Positions 21,142 to 21,331 of a DNA stretch of 21,331 nt are shown one piece after another. The notes under the pieces were generated by a model, which worked only from the letters and a program-made list of their open reading frames with translations, was not told the origin of the DNA and searched no databases. The translations under genes and the position numbers were made by a program. Numbering within the stretch: the first letter of the stretch is position 1; every line of letters starts with the position of its first letter. The stretch is from an uncultured Marmoricola sp. (GTDB lineage Bacteria; Actinomycetota; Actinomycetes; Propionibacteriales; Nocardioidaceae): the NCBI RefSeq assembly GCF_943913695.1, contig NZ_CALTZE010000069.1, forward strand, positions 1 through 21,331, read 5' to 3'.

Positions 21142-21331
21142 ATGATCGAGGCCGACCCCGCCAGCACCCACCCCGTGCTGCGCCTGGCCACCCACGCCCG
21201 CGAGCTCCTCACCGAAGCCACCACCGAAACCGCACGACCACTATGGGCACTGACCAGCGACGAGCTTCGCACCGCCCTGGTCGACCTGACCACCCTCGGC
21301 CACCAGATCGAGACCCTACGACTCCAACTGC
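21142..21331 (+). CDS. DUF222 / 13E12-family HNH endonuclease-type protein, N-terminal fragment
   Basis: Only the first 63 codons lie inside the window; the gene runs off the right edge. The visible protein, starting MIEADPAS, has the segment LWALTSDELRTALVDLTTLGHQIETLRLQL, typical of the helical N-terminus of DUF222 proteins, which usually end in an HNH nuclease domain (the 13E12 repeat family of actinobacteria). Codon use differs slightly from neighbours, with more A-ending codons such as GAA, GCA and CGA, as often seen in this mobile, multi-copy family. No Shine-Dalgarno site precedes the ATG. Upstream lie a composite repeat region, a weak SOS-like box and the inverted repeat GCCTG-GACAT-CAGGC (21081-21095). 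The HNH domain itself is not visible. Confidence 0.7.
   Translation, partial: MIEADPASTHPVLRLATHARELLTEATTETARPLWALTSDELRTALVDLTTLGHQIETLRLQL

Overview
The window is very GC-rich DNA with densely packed, often overlapping genes, frequent GTG starts, few Shine-Dalgarno sites in places and abundant GC-rich intergenic repeats. Gene content points to a high-GC actinobacterium, most likely Nocardioides or a close relative. This is an inference from style, from a DUF222/13E12-type HNH gene at the right edge, and from a block (hemolysin III protein, short-chain isoprenyl transferase, PhoH2, fumarase) that occurs in the same neighbourhood in Mycobacterium tuberculosis (Rv1085c, Rv1086, Rv1095, Rv1098c).

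Left region (1-9204). A divergent pair flanks a perfect 16-bp palindrome at 1257-1272. Leftward runs a partial ADP/NDP-forming acyl-CoA synthetase. Rightward runs a tightly coupled eight-gene operon: TetR regulator, PotD-like Tat lipoprotein, two PotB/PotC-like permeases, PotA-like ATPase, FAD amine oxidase, acyl-CoA dehydrogenase and a CaiD-like (carnitinyl-CoA dehydratase) crotonase. Every junction overlaps by 1-4 nt. The set reads as uptake of a cationic amine or betaine, oxidation of an amine, CoA activation and a beta-oxidation-like desaturation/hydration. The substrate is unknown; carnitine, gamma-butyrobetaine, crotonobetaine or a polyamine-derived amino acid are candidates. This is the best candidate for an undescribed system.

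Junction (9205-9555). Two arrays of 21-bp repeats face each other: 8 copies, a 61-bp centre, then 6 copies in opposite orientation. Most units carry the hexamer TGACTG (or its complement), which is also the half-site of the operator at the start of the operon.

Middle region (9556-13598). A spermidine-synthase-like protein is convergent with, and abuts, an SMP-30/gluconolactonase-like protein. A secreted HNH nuclease and class II fumarase follow, separated by a 4 x 43-bp repeat array.

Right region (13658-20162). A secreted lytic-transglycosylase-like protein, PhoH2 (PIN plus PhoH ATPase) and an isoprenyl transferase lie on the minus strand. A hemolysin III family protein diverges from the transferase. 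It is convergent with a 769-residue membrane protein of unknown function.

Right end (20163-21331). About 800 bp of composite dispersed repeats is followed by the first 63 codons of a DUF222/HNH (13E12-type) gene. Members of one repeat family (core CCTTCG-GGCTCGC...CCTCAGG) occur at three loci in the window. No tRNA, rRNA, CRISPR array, transposase or prophage gene was found.
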